Of a DNA stretch of 64,000 bases, positions 43,382-55,274 are shown one piece after another. Source of the DNA: Fragilariopsis cylindrus CCMP1102 (Eukaryota; Bacillariophyta; Bacillariophyceae; Bacillariales; Bacillariaceae); contig FMBT01000291.1 in assembly GCA_900095095.1 (NCBI GenBank), positions 248,001 through 312,000 on the forward strand, in the 5' to 3' direction. A program made the translations under genes and the position numbers. The notes beneath the pieces were generated by a model. It saw only the letters and a program-made list of their open reading frames with translations, was not told where the DNA came from and searched no databases. Within the stretch, counting starts at the first letter, position 1. Each line of letters begins with the position of its first letter.

Positions 43382-45804
43382 CTATGACTCCCTGAAAGTA
43401 TCGTGTGCAGTCCACTGTTCTGCAACAGGTTCTTCAGAAAGGTCAATTTGTTTTGGATTCTCGCATTCCTTGGAACCTTCCACGTTTGAGCAGCTAGAGT
43501 TCACTTCATATCTAATAATTGGTCGAGAGAGTTTTGATTGTTCCACAGCTTGACGAGCATTGGATCTTGCAATTGAAATGGTCTTCTTCACGTCATATTT
43601 TTGGGAAGCTACGGTCGATTTGGAGTAAGACGCCATGGTAGCGGCATCAAAAAGTTCTAACGAGGGTTGTCCCAACCGATAATGTACTATTCGATTCCTT
43701 AACTTGATATCTGTCTCAGCTATGTTCGTGTTCCAATTTCTAGATGTGTCTGTATCCTTAAAGGCGACGACGTATGATCTAGTTTCGGGAAAACCGATTT
43801 TATACTCGTCATACTCAAATGATTCAACAAAACCAAGATCTTTCAATTCTTGAGCAAAACCAGTTTGAAGATGTTTACGAGTTGGTGTTATACTTCTCTT
43901 TGTCATTGATTCAACTACCTTCGTAGATCCAGCAATATTCACGGAGACAACTCCATTATATGATAGTGTATTGTATAATTTGTCGAGGATTGATTGGCGA
44001 TTTGACATCATCTCAATCGCGAATTCTTCTTCCATATCACTGTAATATACGGTTGAATATTAGGGAAGATGTACAATAACTATTTCGGTGAGGTTTCGTG
44101 GACTTAAGAATGTGCATAATATGATCGAATAATAATACTCTATCCAAAACAAAATAAACAAACAGAACTGATTTTTTACTTACAACAAATCAATCAACGC
44201 CACGTCGAAGGGTGTACCGTCATAGTTCGAAATCCATTCCGAAGGAGTTTGATCATAAACAAAGTTCACACGACGATCGTCAAAGCAACTACTAATAATA
44301 TCCTTTTTGCCGTTTGTGTATGAACAATCGTTCCATTCGGAAAGATGTTTTCGTGCAAATTCTGTCATATCCTTATCGGCCCCAACAACAGTCACATGTT
44401 CAACACCCTTGTGTTTTAGGACTTCACGAGTTGAAGCTCCTAACCCGGCTCCAAAAATAAGAACACGTTTCGGATCGTCGTGTGAAATCATTGGAGGATG
44501 GACGAAACTTTCATGAGCGGCCGCTTGTCCAAAGGAATTACTTTTCAACACACCATCTAAATAGAATTGTTTGCTAATAGAAGGAAGATTTTGTTCTTGC
44601 ATCTCATAAACTCGTGCTATTTTTCCCGTGCTAGTCTCCATGGATGCAATCTATATATTATACAGTAAGGAGAGAAAATCAGAAATATTGTAACGTGAGA
44701 ATAAGGAGAGATAAGTGGATCGCATAACGTCTAACGCATAACAAGGAAATTTGAGGTGGTTGTATACATTCCAAGGTAGAAGAACACACAATGCAGTACA
44801 GCATATCTTTGTTTATATATGATTATATTTCGTACCTCCTTCTTATAATCCATACCGAGGAGTCCTAATGGGTATGCAAATGTATCACGTCCACCAACAG
44901 AAGACGATTGTTCATTGAAACCACGTCTCTTGTATGCCCAAATAACGGCAGGATCGACATTCTCATCACGTGGAATAATAAAAAGATTTTCAATTAATAC
45001 CATTGAATCTAATAATGATGTGGAACCACACGTGAATAAATCTAATGTAATAACACCCTCTGCTGGCCATGTATGGAATGCAACATGACTTTCTAATAGC
45101 ACACCTGCACAACTAACACCCTCTGGGTATAATCCATGACAATGATAGGAAAGTAGTGTTAGGCCACTATTATCGACTAATGAAATCATTGCAGTAGCAA
45201 GTCGTGCCTCTGAATTTAAGAAAGATGAATCAAGACCATCAATATCTACCAATAAATGTTGTCCAGCAGGTAGATGTTGTTCTTCATCCATATCGTATTG
45301 TGCTTCGTTGTCATTGTTTTCATCAAAACTTAATTTTCCATTCAGTGGATCAGGAACATTAATGTTGTCGTTTGTGGGTGAGGCATTGGGACTACTACCG
45401 TCTTCATGATTATTACTATTATTATTGTTGTTGTTTTCTTCTTCTTGGTCTTCGTCAGCTGGTTGTAACCATTGTGATGCAATCACTGCGGATAAACGAG
45501 TATCAAAATTCTTCGTTGTGTAGATAGTATTAGGAATAATCTTCCCAATTTGTGCCTTTGGAGTTGGAAGTAATCCACTACCGCCACCACCACCACCATC
45601 TTTTCCTCTTTGTGAGGATTGTAATTTGGACTGTATTTGTTGTAATTTGGAAATTTCTATTGCGTTATTATCGAAATCAGGAATGAGATAGAATCGTGTT
45701 ATCCTTCCTATAGTAAAAGTAACGAAACTACATGATAGTAGACATGTTATTAGAAACCGTAATGATACAGTAGCTTTTTGCTGATGCTTGATGTTGTTCG
45801 CCAT
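43382..45804 (-). CDS. Bifunctional S-adenosylmethionine decarboxylase / aminopropyltransferase, membrane anchored, three exons
   Basis: Exons 45804-44836, 44650-44184 and 44039-43382 join in frame (697 residues); introns are 185 nt (GTACGA...TATAG) and 144 nt (GTAAGT...TACAG). Residues 1-40 carry one membrane span (SLRFLITCLLSCSFVTFTIG). A Gly/Asn-rich linker leads to a bacterial-type SpeH decarboxylase: GQHLLVDIDGL, then VLLESHVAFHTWPAEGV, with predicted autocleavage between E238 and S239 giving the pyruvoyl group, and LDLFTCG. Residues from about 324 form an aminopropyltransferase (SKQFYLDG, RVLIFGAGLGASTREVLKH, VALIDLFD). The usual spermidine-synthase GGGDGG is GAGLGA, so the acceptor may not be putrescine. 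Making and using decarboxylated AdoMet in one secretory-route protein suits long-chain polyamine synthesis for silica. Confidence 0.88.
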
Positions 45805-46570
45805 GGTGGTTGTATTATTTTCTGGTACGTTATTTTGAACTGAGTTTTGATTGTTCTGTTTTCAAGTTAGATATAATTTCGAGATGTGAATTCTTGATGT
45901 GAATTGATTTCTATCTACAGTAGTAGTTGTCACTGACGTGCACACCGGTTCAGATTAAGTACATCAAACAAGAAGTAGATACAAGAGAAGTGCATCTAAA
46001 GAAAGCACGATCGATTACTTACTACGTAAATGTTGTAGGTCGATACTACAGTACATGCCGCGTGCATTCAATATTGTGAGGATAATTATGCACGTGCTAT
46101 TTGATCCCCTTCCTCGTTTTATCGGCGTTGAGAATAACAAGCGAAAAAAATCGTACTTGAAAAATGAATGTAACGCTTCTTGTTATGGACGTATTTGTTT
46201 AAATGGCAGCGTGACGAGCTGAAAAAAATCATACACATACAAACCTTTACTTTTTTTAATTCCAATTCGCATTGCTCACACAAAAGGCGCTAGAGAAACT
46301 AAAGAATGTCGATCTGCTAAATAAAAAGATCTACAATCGCTGCAATATCAAATGTTGTGGAATTTCATTTCATCACAAGTACACATGTAGCAAAGACAGA
46401 CCAGTGCTCGAAGATCTTAACAGTTTCCATTAGCAAGAAGAATTATGTGCTGGCAATTCATTCATTCAAGTTATTTTATAGGTACCTGGGCTGGACCCTC
46501 TTTCATCCTCTCCTGCTACACTTCATTACTATACTCTCATCATTATTGTTATTATGCTGTTGCAGGTCTG

Positions 46571-46675
46571 TTGATTTGATTTGATTTGATTTGATTTGAT
46601 TTGATTTGATTTGATTTGATTTCATTTCATTTCATTTCATTTCATTTCATTTCATTTCATTTCATTTCATTTCAT
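46571..46675 (+). repeat. Compound pentanucleotide array (TTGAT)10(TTCAT)11
   Basis: Ten perfect TTGAT units (46571-46620) switch at one point to eleven perfect TTCAT units (46621-46675). Confidence 0.95.
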
Positions 46676-46758
46676 TATCCTGTCCCACAGGAACAAAACA
46701 GATCCATTCAATTGTTGTTGTTGTAATAAGGTGTAATATATGTTGACTAACTGGTGGA

Positions 46759-46771
46759 GGGGGGGGGGGGG
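46759..46771 (+). repeat. G13 homopolymer
   Basis: Thirteen consecutive G; length approximate. Confidence 0.85.
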
Positions 46772-46954
46772 TTGTGCGATTTTTTATTTCGTATAAAATT
46801 TTTATCCATCATCCTCGAATCGAATGAATCGAATGAATCGAATCTTTAATCAATCAATCAATCAATCAGTCAATCAAAAAAAATCTTCATTGTAACAAAA
46901 CAAAGAAACAAAAAAAATAGTCACATATTTTTCAATTAGAGAATTAATTCAATC

Positions 46955-48544
46955 ATGAGCCTTCTACTTCAAACTACCTCCCGTTGCTTTGGCAGACGGG
47001 GCATCCGACATGCTGTGCGATCTTCTGTTAGTGGTTCAGTTGCAAGTACGAGCAGTAGAGGATTCGCTGGATATGCAGAAAATGTCTGCGATCTAATTGG
47101 TCACACGCCTATGGTAAAACTCAATCGAGTCGTCCCTGAAAATAGTGTTGCTGCGAAAGTTTTACTGAAATTAGAGATGCAGAATCCGGGAGGATCCATC
47201 AAAGACCGTATCGCACTAAGTATGATTCAAGAAGCGGAGAAAAGGGGTGAAATTACGCCAGGGAAAACGACCATCGTAGAAGCTACATCGGGAAATACAG
47301 GTACGGGTATCCAACATTTATAATGAATTCAAAAATACGCTATCATAAATAGACGTCGCTCACGATTTTCAATGCTGTCGTTTCGTTTTCTCTACTATAA
47401 TAGGAATTGGCCTCGCGATGGTAGCTGCTGCACGAGGATATAAATGTATCATCGTCATGCCGCAAGTACCGGCGATGTATGAGCGATATCTCATCGATAG
47501 GAAGTTTGGTGCCGAGGTCCACCTAACGAGTGTAAATCAAAATGATATGGAAAAGACATTTGAAAACTTAGTCGGATATGCAGAGGATCTTGTTGCTGCA
47601 AATCCTGATACGCATTGGATGCCATCTCAATTTATTAATCTTGACAATCCAAAGAGTCATTACGAACAAACAGGTCCAGAAATTTGGGAACAAACTGGAA
47701 AGAATTGTGATATCTTCGTCGCAGGAGCAGGAACAGGCGGGACACTTGCAGGAGCAGGAAAATACATATTTGAACAAAACCCCGAAGCACAAATCGTTTG
47801 TGTTGAACCAACCGAAGCGTGAGTTACAATGGTCCTTTTTGTTTTTGTTCTCTTTTTTATCGTACGATAATTGAGTTTTCATTATTATTATTTTTAAATT
47901 TGTTTTGCTCATCGATAAAACCTTAAAAACGCTTCTTCGTCACACAATTATACTACAGAAATGTACTAAGCGGAGGCCATGCATCCATCCATGGCGTTGT
48001 CGGGATTGGCGCAAATATCAAACTTCCTTTGCTAGAAGAGCTTGCTCCAGGGCAACCATGGCAAGCGGGTCCGAGGGGATTTATCTCAGAATTTTGTTCG
48101 GCTCTTACACCTGAAGCCGTTGCTTGGGCCAACCGTCTTGCAAGTGAGGAGTAAGTTCTGCTACCAGTATTATTTATTGATTATCGTGTCTATACATACA
48201 TACCTATTCTTTTCGTTACAGAACGAACAACTTTCTATCACATCTCTAATTCTTTTACCTTTCGAACAAAACATTTGTTACCAAAAATTAACAGAGGACT
48301 TTTAGTTGGTCCTACATCAGGGGCGGTTGTTAAGGTATGCTGTGACATTGCGTGCCGACCTGAGTCTGAAGGCAAAACAATCGTTGGTATCGTTGCTAGT
48401 TCTGGAATTCGATATGTCAAGCACCCTATGTGGGAAGCACAGCGTACAGAAGCAGATTCAGCGCTACCCATACCTCCAGATATCGAAAACGAATTCCCAA
48501 TTCTTCGCTGGAAGTCTGAAGACTACGTTCGACCTGAAAAATAA
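46955..48544 (+). CDS. Cysteine synthase (O-acetylserine sulfhydrylase family), four exons
   Basis: PLP-dependent beta-replacement enzyme that makes cysteine; cystathionine beta-synthase activity cannot be excluded. Exons 46955-47300, 47404-47818, 47959-48150 and 48295-48544 join in frame (400 residues); introns are 103, 140 and 144 nt. The PLP lysine is K83 in [15 protein letters not shown]. The substrate loop [12 protein letters not shown] spans the first junction. The phosphate-binding loop is [15 protein letters not shown], and the C-terminal serine motif VGPTSGAV follows. No C-terminal CBS regulatory domains are present. The Arg/Ser-rich, acid-free N-terminus ([17 protein letters not shown]) looks like a mitochondrial presequence. 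Confidence 0.9.
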
Positions 48545-49188
48545 TGTGGGGAATGAGAACTGTAGTTCGGCATATTTGAAACAAGCTCAAAACAACTTTT
48601 TAAGCACTTTAGATTTACAATATCATTCGATAGTAGAAATGTCCAACGAACTCGGACTCTACCGCATATGTTCCACAGATTATTGAATCGTGTAAGGTTA
48701 CATTCTAAATATAGTAAATAATTTATGGATTTACCGAAGTGATGTTTTCCTGTAGAGCCACTTCAAGAATGCGATTGAACACAAATATTAATTGTAGAAT
48801 ACATTGTACGACGCATTACTTGTTTATGTTTACAAGAGAATTAATTGAGCATTCTAGTCGTTCTGTTTCGCCTTTTATCAAGAAAAATTACCTTTTTGAA
48901 AACTTAAATATATTATTTATTATTTCATGATTTCATATTTCTAATTTCATGCAACAGGGCCAGGCTCATCTTAGCGCGCAATCAGTGCGTGTTGCGATGT
49001 GCGATTCATTGGCAACTTGACTCAACGAAACGTCATTAATCACATTTTATTTTATGCTATTTCAATTTTTTTTTGTGATTTTGTCATCAAGACATCATCA
49101 TCATAACATCATCATCCTCCGTCGTTGTTGATACACTACTCCTGCTACTGTACTTCAGGTATTCGACTAGAAGCTTGAAACTTACCTG
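48545..49188. other. Intergenic
   Basis: No gene seen. The last 150 bases contain ATC/CAT-rich tracts and form the upstream region of ctpA. Confidence 0.45.
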
Positions 49189-50941
49189 ATGAAGTTTTTC
49201 CAAGGGAAGAAGGCTGACCTGAGCAACGGCTATACATGTACTGCTAGTATGGATAATACAAGCACTTTAAGTTATTGGAGACGGTACTCTGTGCTCGCGC
49301 TGGTCCTACTTGCATTATCTTCTCCTGTCAATTACGGTCATGCATTTGTCGCACCTTACCAACCTATACTAAATGGCGGTACTTGTAAAACGACAACAAG
49401 GCAAATGGCAAATATACAACAATTCAACAATAACGAAAGAGAAACAAAGGATGATGTATCGAGGACAGTAGTGAGAGTGGTCAGCAAAAACGACGACAAC
49501 GACAACAAAATCATAAAAAACCAACAAACAAATAACAATATGGTGACTCGCATAACCACCATAGGTAGTCTAGCTCTTGCAATGAGTTTGTGTTTTTGTC
49601 CATCCCCACCAGCAGCACATGCATCTGGATACACCTCCCTAACGCCGGAACAAAAGATGGCAGCGGAAGCATGGAGGACGGTCGATTCAACTTTCTTAGA
49701 TCGTACCTTTAACGGACAAGATTGGTTTAAGTTACGACAAAACCTTGTTAAAGCAAAGTACGAATCTATGGAAGATGCACAAGATTCCGTAACGAATATG
49801 ATGTCAAAATTAGGAGATAAATATACAAAGTATTTACCACCAGCTAAGTACCAGTCATTAGTTGATACCGCCACAGGAACACTTGCCGGTGTAGGAGTTG
49901 AAATTGCAACAAATTCGGATCTCATACCATGTGTATCGGACGTTGAACCGAACAGTCCCGCTATGAAGGCAGGACTTCTACCAAAAGATGTCTTTCTGGA
50001 AGGTGATGGTGCTAAATTCGATAAAACCTCTACGCCTGTCGATGTTGCACTACGATTAAGAGGTCCGGTTGGCAGTAAGGTAGGGGTGACAGTACTACGA
50101 GACGGAACTAAAATTGATTTTATCATCGAAAGACAGACCATTAAAGTCGAAAGCGTCCGAAGTTACATTGCAAAAGAGAATAAACAGGTAGGTGTAATTC
50201 GGATTAAATCATTTTCGGGAACAACAACTTCTTCCGTTAAGGATGCTGTTTTAGAATTGAAGAAAAAGGGTGCCACATCGATTCTCTTTGATCTGAGGAG
50301 TAATCCTGGTGGATTACTCCCAGGAGGAACCGAAACAGCATCGTTGTTCCTCGAAGCAAATAAACCTACTTTGTTTGTTGTAAGTAACAAAGGTGTTATT
50401 GATGCACAAGAAACATTTGTAGATGGTTTCGATACAGAAACGAATTTAGTGATACTTGTGGATCATAATACCGCTTCAGCGGCAGAAGTCTTTACTGCGG
50501 CATTGAAGGAGAATGGAAGAGCGAAGGTTGTTGGGGAACAGGTAAGTGGTATTCTTTAAAAGAGAGAGAGAGAGAGAGAGATGCGAGAGTCATCAACAAA
50601 CAATGAGGATGTCATTGTGGCATTTTACCAATATAAGTAATATCACACAACTAACGATTGTTTATCTTTCGTTACCGTCTTTTTCTTCCTTTACTTCTTT
50701 TTCTGTGCGGCGTGTGCACATATCATAATCTACTCTTGTTATAAAGACGTTCGGAAAGGGTATTATACAAACAATTCGAGAATTGTCCGAAAACAACGGC
50801 GGCGTAGCTGTCACTGTAGCTCGTTATGAAACTCCAAAACATAATGACATCAATAAGTCTGGTATTGCGGTAGACACGTCAACAGATGTTGAATGTCCTA
50901 AGGATGATGCGCTAGCATGTCTACCATCCGATTTGCTATGA
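49189..50941 (+). CDS. ctpA: Photosystem II D1 C-terminal processing protease CtpA, thylakoid lumen, two exons
   Basis: Cleaves the D1 precursor C-terminus so the Mn cluster can assemble. Exons 49189-50541 and 50747-50941 join in phase (515 residues) through a 205-nt intron (CAG|GTAAGT...AAAG|ACG). Targeting is tripartite: signal peptide ending YGHAFVAPYQ (AF motif), a transit region, then a lumen signal, LALAMSLCFCPSPPAAHASG. The PDZ domain follows (GTLAGVGVEI, EPNSPAMKAGL, RLRGPVGSKVGVTV). The protease core has LRSNPGGLLPGG, catalytic S430 in NTASAAEVF and K455 in TFGKGII, the Lys lying just past the intron. Their 25-residue spacing equals that of Ser372/Lys397 in the Scenedesmus enzyme. 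Confidence 0.94.
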
Positions 50942-51080
50942 TTATGAATTTATAGATATATAATACAAAGTTAAAATTGTTGTGATACAACATTATCCGA
51001 TCAAATAGATAAAAAATAGGAAAGTATTATATTTATTTTTATATAGCCAATGTAATCTATATTACTTTTCAACTTTTTGC

Positions 51081-52390
51081 TTAGGTTGCATCGCACCCGT
51101 AAGACTTTCGACATTCGTATGAACATGCATGACTGTGTTGGTAAAAAATAACAAGCGAAAGAAGGAAAGTACATCCACACGTAAGTTCACATCATGGTTT
51201 TTAATTTTTCGTATCAGCAAGATTTCAAAAGTGTATCTCATCTCATCTCTCCGAGTCAGTTAGCAAACACTCAACATATTGTATTTCAGCCCTATCGATC
51301 CGGTTGTAACTTGTATGATATCATCATCCTCAGATAGAGTGAGAGAGAGTTGGGGAGTAGCAGCACATGCACGGTCACACATAATTTACTTACCACTCTT
51401 CTAAATTTTCTTTCGGGGTTTTATCGGAACCGTAAACTTGCTACAGTTTTATACATTCATGACTGTTTGTAAAAAAGAAGAAACAGACACAAAAAAATGA
51501 GTTTACATACATCATCGTTTTTCGTATCAGCAAGATTTCAAGATTTCAAAAGTTCATCTCATCTCATCTCTCCGAGTCAGTTAGCAAACACTCAACACAT
51601 TTTATTTCAGCCCTATCGATCCGGTTGTAACTTGTATGATATCGTCATCCTCAGAGAGAGAGAGAGATGGGGAGTGGCAGCACATGCACGGTCGCAAATA
51701 ATATACTTACGGGAACAGACATTAAATAATCCCTAACTTTTCTATACCTTTCAATAGTTGTATATACATTCATGACTATGTTCGTAGAAGGAAAGAATGT
51801 ACACACAAGTAAGTTCACATCACGGTTTTTTTTCGTATCAACAAGATTTAAATTCATCTCATCTCTCCGAGTCGTATGCAAACACTCAACATATTGTATT
51901 TCAGCCCTATCGATCCGGTTGTAACTTGTATGATATCATCATTCTCAGAGAGAGTTGGGCGGGAAGAGGCAGCACATACATGGTCACACATAATATACTT
52001 ACAGTACAGGAACATGTATATATTATCCCTCACTCTTCTACTTTTTGTTCAGATGGTGTATCTGTTACAGTTTCTGTATCGTAACCGTAGACCTTTCGAC
52101 AGTCGTATATGCATTCATGACTGTGTTGGTAAAAAAGAAGAAGAAGCGGAAGAAAGCACACAAAAGTAAGTTTATATCATCGTTTTTTCTTTCTTCATAT
52201 CAGCGAGATTTCAAAAGTTAATCTCATTTCTCCGAGTCAGTTAGCAAACACTCAACACATTGTATTTCAGCCCTATCGATCCGGTTGTAACTTGTATGAT
52301 ATCGTCATCCTCAGAGAGAGAGAGTGGCAGCACACGCACGGTCACACATATAATATTTATCATAAATATTTCTTAGAAGATACATAACAT
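51081..52390 (-). repeat. Tandem array of four intron plus terminal-exon units behind the PUS gene
   Basis: A core containing CAGCCCTATCGATCCGG recurs at 51287, 51608, 51902 and 52268 (spacing 321, 294 and 366). On the minus strand each unit has a GTAAGT donor-like site, the core, a GAACTTACTT-like box (weaker in the gene-proximal copy), a pyrimidine tract, and an acceptor-like AG followed by TCATG. Acceptors precede bases 52120, 51775, 51462 and 51132. The 91-base exon at 52120-52030 completes the PUS frame; the others are shorter potential terminal exons. The array fills the space between the convergent ctpA and PUS genes. Confidence 0.8.
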
Positions 52391-54362
52391 ACTTACCGGA
52401 ACAGGTACTGAATAAAGTTCATTTCATTCTTTTCTTCCTGAACAATATGATCACGTACAACATCCCGAAATTGTATCCATCGGTCTTTTACTGGTCCGTC
52501 AACAGTCCAATTTAAATCTAACAGATCATGATTACTTTGTGAATTCTTTCGTCGATTATATCCATCAAAGTAACTCATTTCTAAAAATAATCCTTGTGCT
52601 GGTGCAACATGCAATGCAAGATTTTCTTTATTTGATAATGCTTTATCTATAAATTCAATCGGTACAGCACCTCGTGCGATATCAACAGCGACACAAACCA
52701 TTTTTCGGATCTGATGTAACAGAAATGATTGTCCCAAAACTTCAGTTGGAATCCATTCCATACCATCAACAATGACAGGGTCTGAAACTTCAAATGATTC
52801 AATGAACCGCTGTCCTTGCGGCTGTCCAGGTTTTATATTTTTAGTAAAATTATGAAATGGATGGGTCCCTTCATACTTTTTCAGTGCACTCTGTAGTAGA
52901 TTTCGATTATCTTCAGTCGATCTATATTCACGAAGAATAAGCTGTATCTTTGTGGCCATTTCAACGCTTAGTGGCATTTTCGAATAATTCTCACGTGCTT
53001 CACGTCCCGAGTTGATGTCAACACCTTGTTCCGTCATGATAGTTCTCCAATCGGGATGTAACAGAAAGGATGGGATCATATATTGATATCGGACACGATC
53101 ACGTTGTGTCTTAGCACAAAAGTTGCGTGTAGTTCGGTTCATAGAAATGACACATATATCATCTGGAAGATTTTTTTGTAGTCGTTGTCGTGCTCCAACT
53201 AACCGTTCTTCTACGGTATTATTATCAGTATGAGCTTCCCAATCATTTTCGGGTAATTCTAATTTGAGTGAACAAACTTGTGCACAAGCGTGTACACCTT
53301 TTGTCGTAGTGGAAGGGGAATCAACAAGGAATAAGGAAGAGTAATATTAGTGACATGATGTAAAGAAATTAAAGAACTGACTAACTAACTAACTAATATA
53401 CACGATGATTTTATCATAACGAGCACAACAACAACAACAACAACAACAACCATACGATCCGTGCTGCACTCTATTCCGCTCTGCTTACCTTTGTCGGTCC
53501 GAGCTGAATTACTCCATGAATACTTATGTTGTGTACCAAAATTATCTTTAGATATCATACCTGATCGATATAAAGCCAATTCCATTTCTGCCTGTATTGT
53601 CTTTTGTTCAGGATTAATTTGAAATCCACCGTATTTAGTTCCTAAAAATCCTAACAATAGTGCAACTTTCCTTTTAACGGTATCCTTTTTTTCTGTTTCT
53701 AAATTTTTATCATCGTTAGTATCAGTAGCAGAAGTAGTAGCAGCAGTTGTTTCTTCCAAGTCCAAGGTAACACCGTACATTTCTCTCATTGCTGGATTGG
53801 CATAGGAACCAAGTTGAGGAGGATCGTCACGTTTATCACGTACACCATCACCATAATCCTTAATACCTCCTTTATATTTGGACTTATTATTGTCTTTCTT
53901 CCCCTTTTTCCAAGATCGCTTGCTGCTGCTGCTGCTGCTGCTTTCGTTATTAGTATTGTCACCACCTTGTTTTTGTTGTGATGATGACGATGACGCTGGC
54001 GTTGAGGATGTTGATGTTTCCGTTGCCACCACTGCTATTTTTGTTGAGTCGTTATTATCTGTTTTTTCATCCAGCGATGACGATGGCCGTTTACGAGATG
54101 CATCATCATTCTTATTATTATTGGCATTATCGTCTACTTCAGGTGGTGTTGTAGTAGAACTCATTGTTTTTCTTATTACTTCTACGAATGATCTTTGGTG
54201 ATGTTGATGGTAATACAAACTCGTCGTTGTGGCTGTTGCTTTTATTGGTTGTGGTGGTGACGTCCTTGCCAATGTCCAAAAGAAAGAAATTAATCGTTTG
54301 TTGTTGTTTACTCCGTACCTGTTAACTAGTTTACAAGTCGGTACCTTTATTACTGACAGCAT
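52030..54362 (-). CDS. tRNA pseudouridine synthase, TruA/PUS1 family, three exons proposed
   Basis: Converts uridines of tRNA to pseudouridine. Exons 54362-53489 and 53297-52397 join in phase (191-nt intron, AAAG|GTAAGC...AAAAG|GTG). The first ends exactly in the catalytic motif SARTDKG, completed by VHA from exon 2. Other family signatures are VALLLGFLGTKYGGFQ, THPFHNFTK, SFLLHQIRKMVCVAV and LHVAPAQGLFLEMSYFDGY. The apparent stop of exon 2 lies inside a GTAAGT donor (CCG|GTAAGT); a third exon, 52120-52030, fits the phase and ends with TPSEQKVEE, giving 621 residues. If unspliced there, the protein would end at 52393. The N-terminus and a Ser/Asn/Lys-rich linker are low complexity; nuclear or mitochondrial location is not resolved. 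Confidence 0.85.
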
Positions 54363-55274
54363 ACCGGTACCGTATTAAGAGTTCTCTCTTTCAGTCTTTT
54401 TGTTTACGCAAAAAGGAAAAAAATTCAAAAAACAATGATATGATTATACCATTAGTGTTCAATCATGTTTAATAAAGATCCAAAAAATAAATGGTCAAGA
54501 GAAAAATGAAATAAACGAGTGAATGACAGACGTCAACACATAGGAAGAAATCGACTTCCCCCAAACTAAAAACAAGGGGTCATGATTTTTCGAAATTTTA
54601 TCAACGAAGCTCATGAATTCCCAAATATAGCCCTCTATCATTAATCCCCTCATTTTTTTTGTACTATCAAGACTTCAAAATGACTTGGCTGTTGTATTCG
54701 TTGTTCGTTTTGCTAGACAGTATAACCTAATAAATCTTACTTAACGAACTTTTAAACATTTAGAACTTGAAGTCTCATTTTTTTAAACAATTAACAAGAG
54801 TAAAAGACTGATAAAGACTTGATTCAATTAACGAAAATAGAAACGTTTAGGGGATCATGGGAGTTAATTACTTTTGAAAGTGTGTATAAGAGAACAACAA
54901 TTATTCTGCATACAGGAAATCCAACAGTTTCAGTATAAAAGTAGCATCACACATCATGGTGACGAAGACAAATACTTGTGAAGTAATAGCCGTAGATTAA
55001 TTGTACTAAGCAAGGAGAAGTATATATACAGCCTAACATAATAGTAAGATTTCCCACACAACAATTATAGTAAATGGGCATCTGAAATTTGTTCACAGCA
55101 TACGTACACATTAGATTGTACCTGATCTTGTGTTGTTTTTTCATAATACAGTGTTTCATAAGCGGAAAAGAAGGTAAGACCAACGTCCCAACGACAACGA
55201 CACTCCACACTCACTCTTTGATAGAAAAAGAAAAAAAAGCACCAACAACAACAACAACAGGCGATAATAATATA
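54363..55274. other. Divergent intergenic region
   Basis: AT-rich and gene-free. The frame of the next gene is open from 55089, but the first ATG is at 55275. Confidence 0.45.

Larger units (their letters stand above)
45805..46954. other. Divergent intergenic region with microsatellites
   Basis: Lies between the polyamine enzyme and cysteine synthase. Contains the TTGAT/TTCAT array, a G13 run (46759-46771) and an AATC microsatellite near 46845-46875. No gene seen. Confidence 0.5.

Noticed and set aside
51081-52390. CRISPR-like array at the regularly spaced repeats
   Set aside because: Units are about 300-370 bp with splice-like signals, in a eukaryotic nuclear context; not direct repeats with unique spacers.
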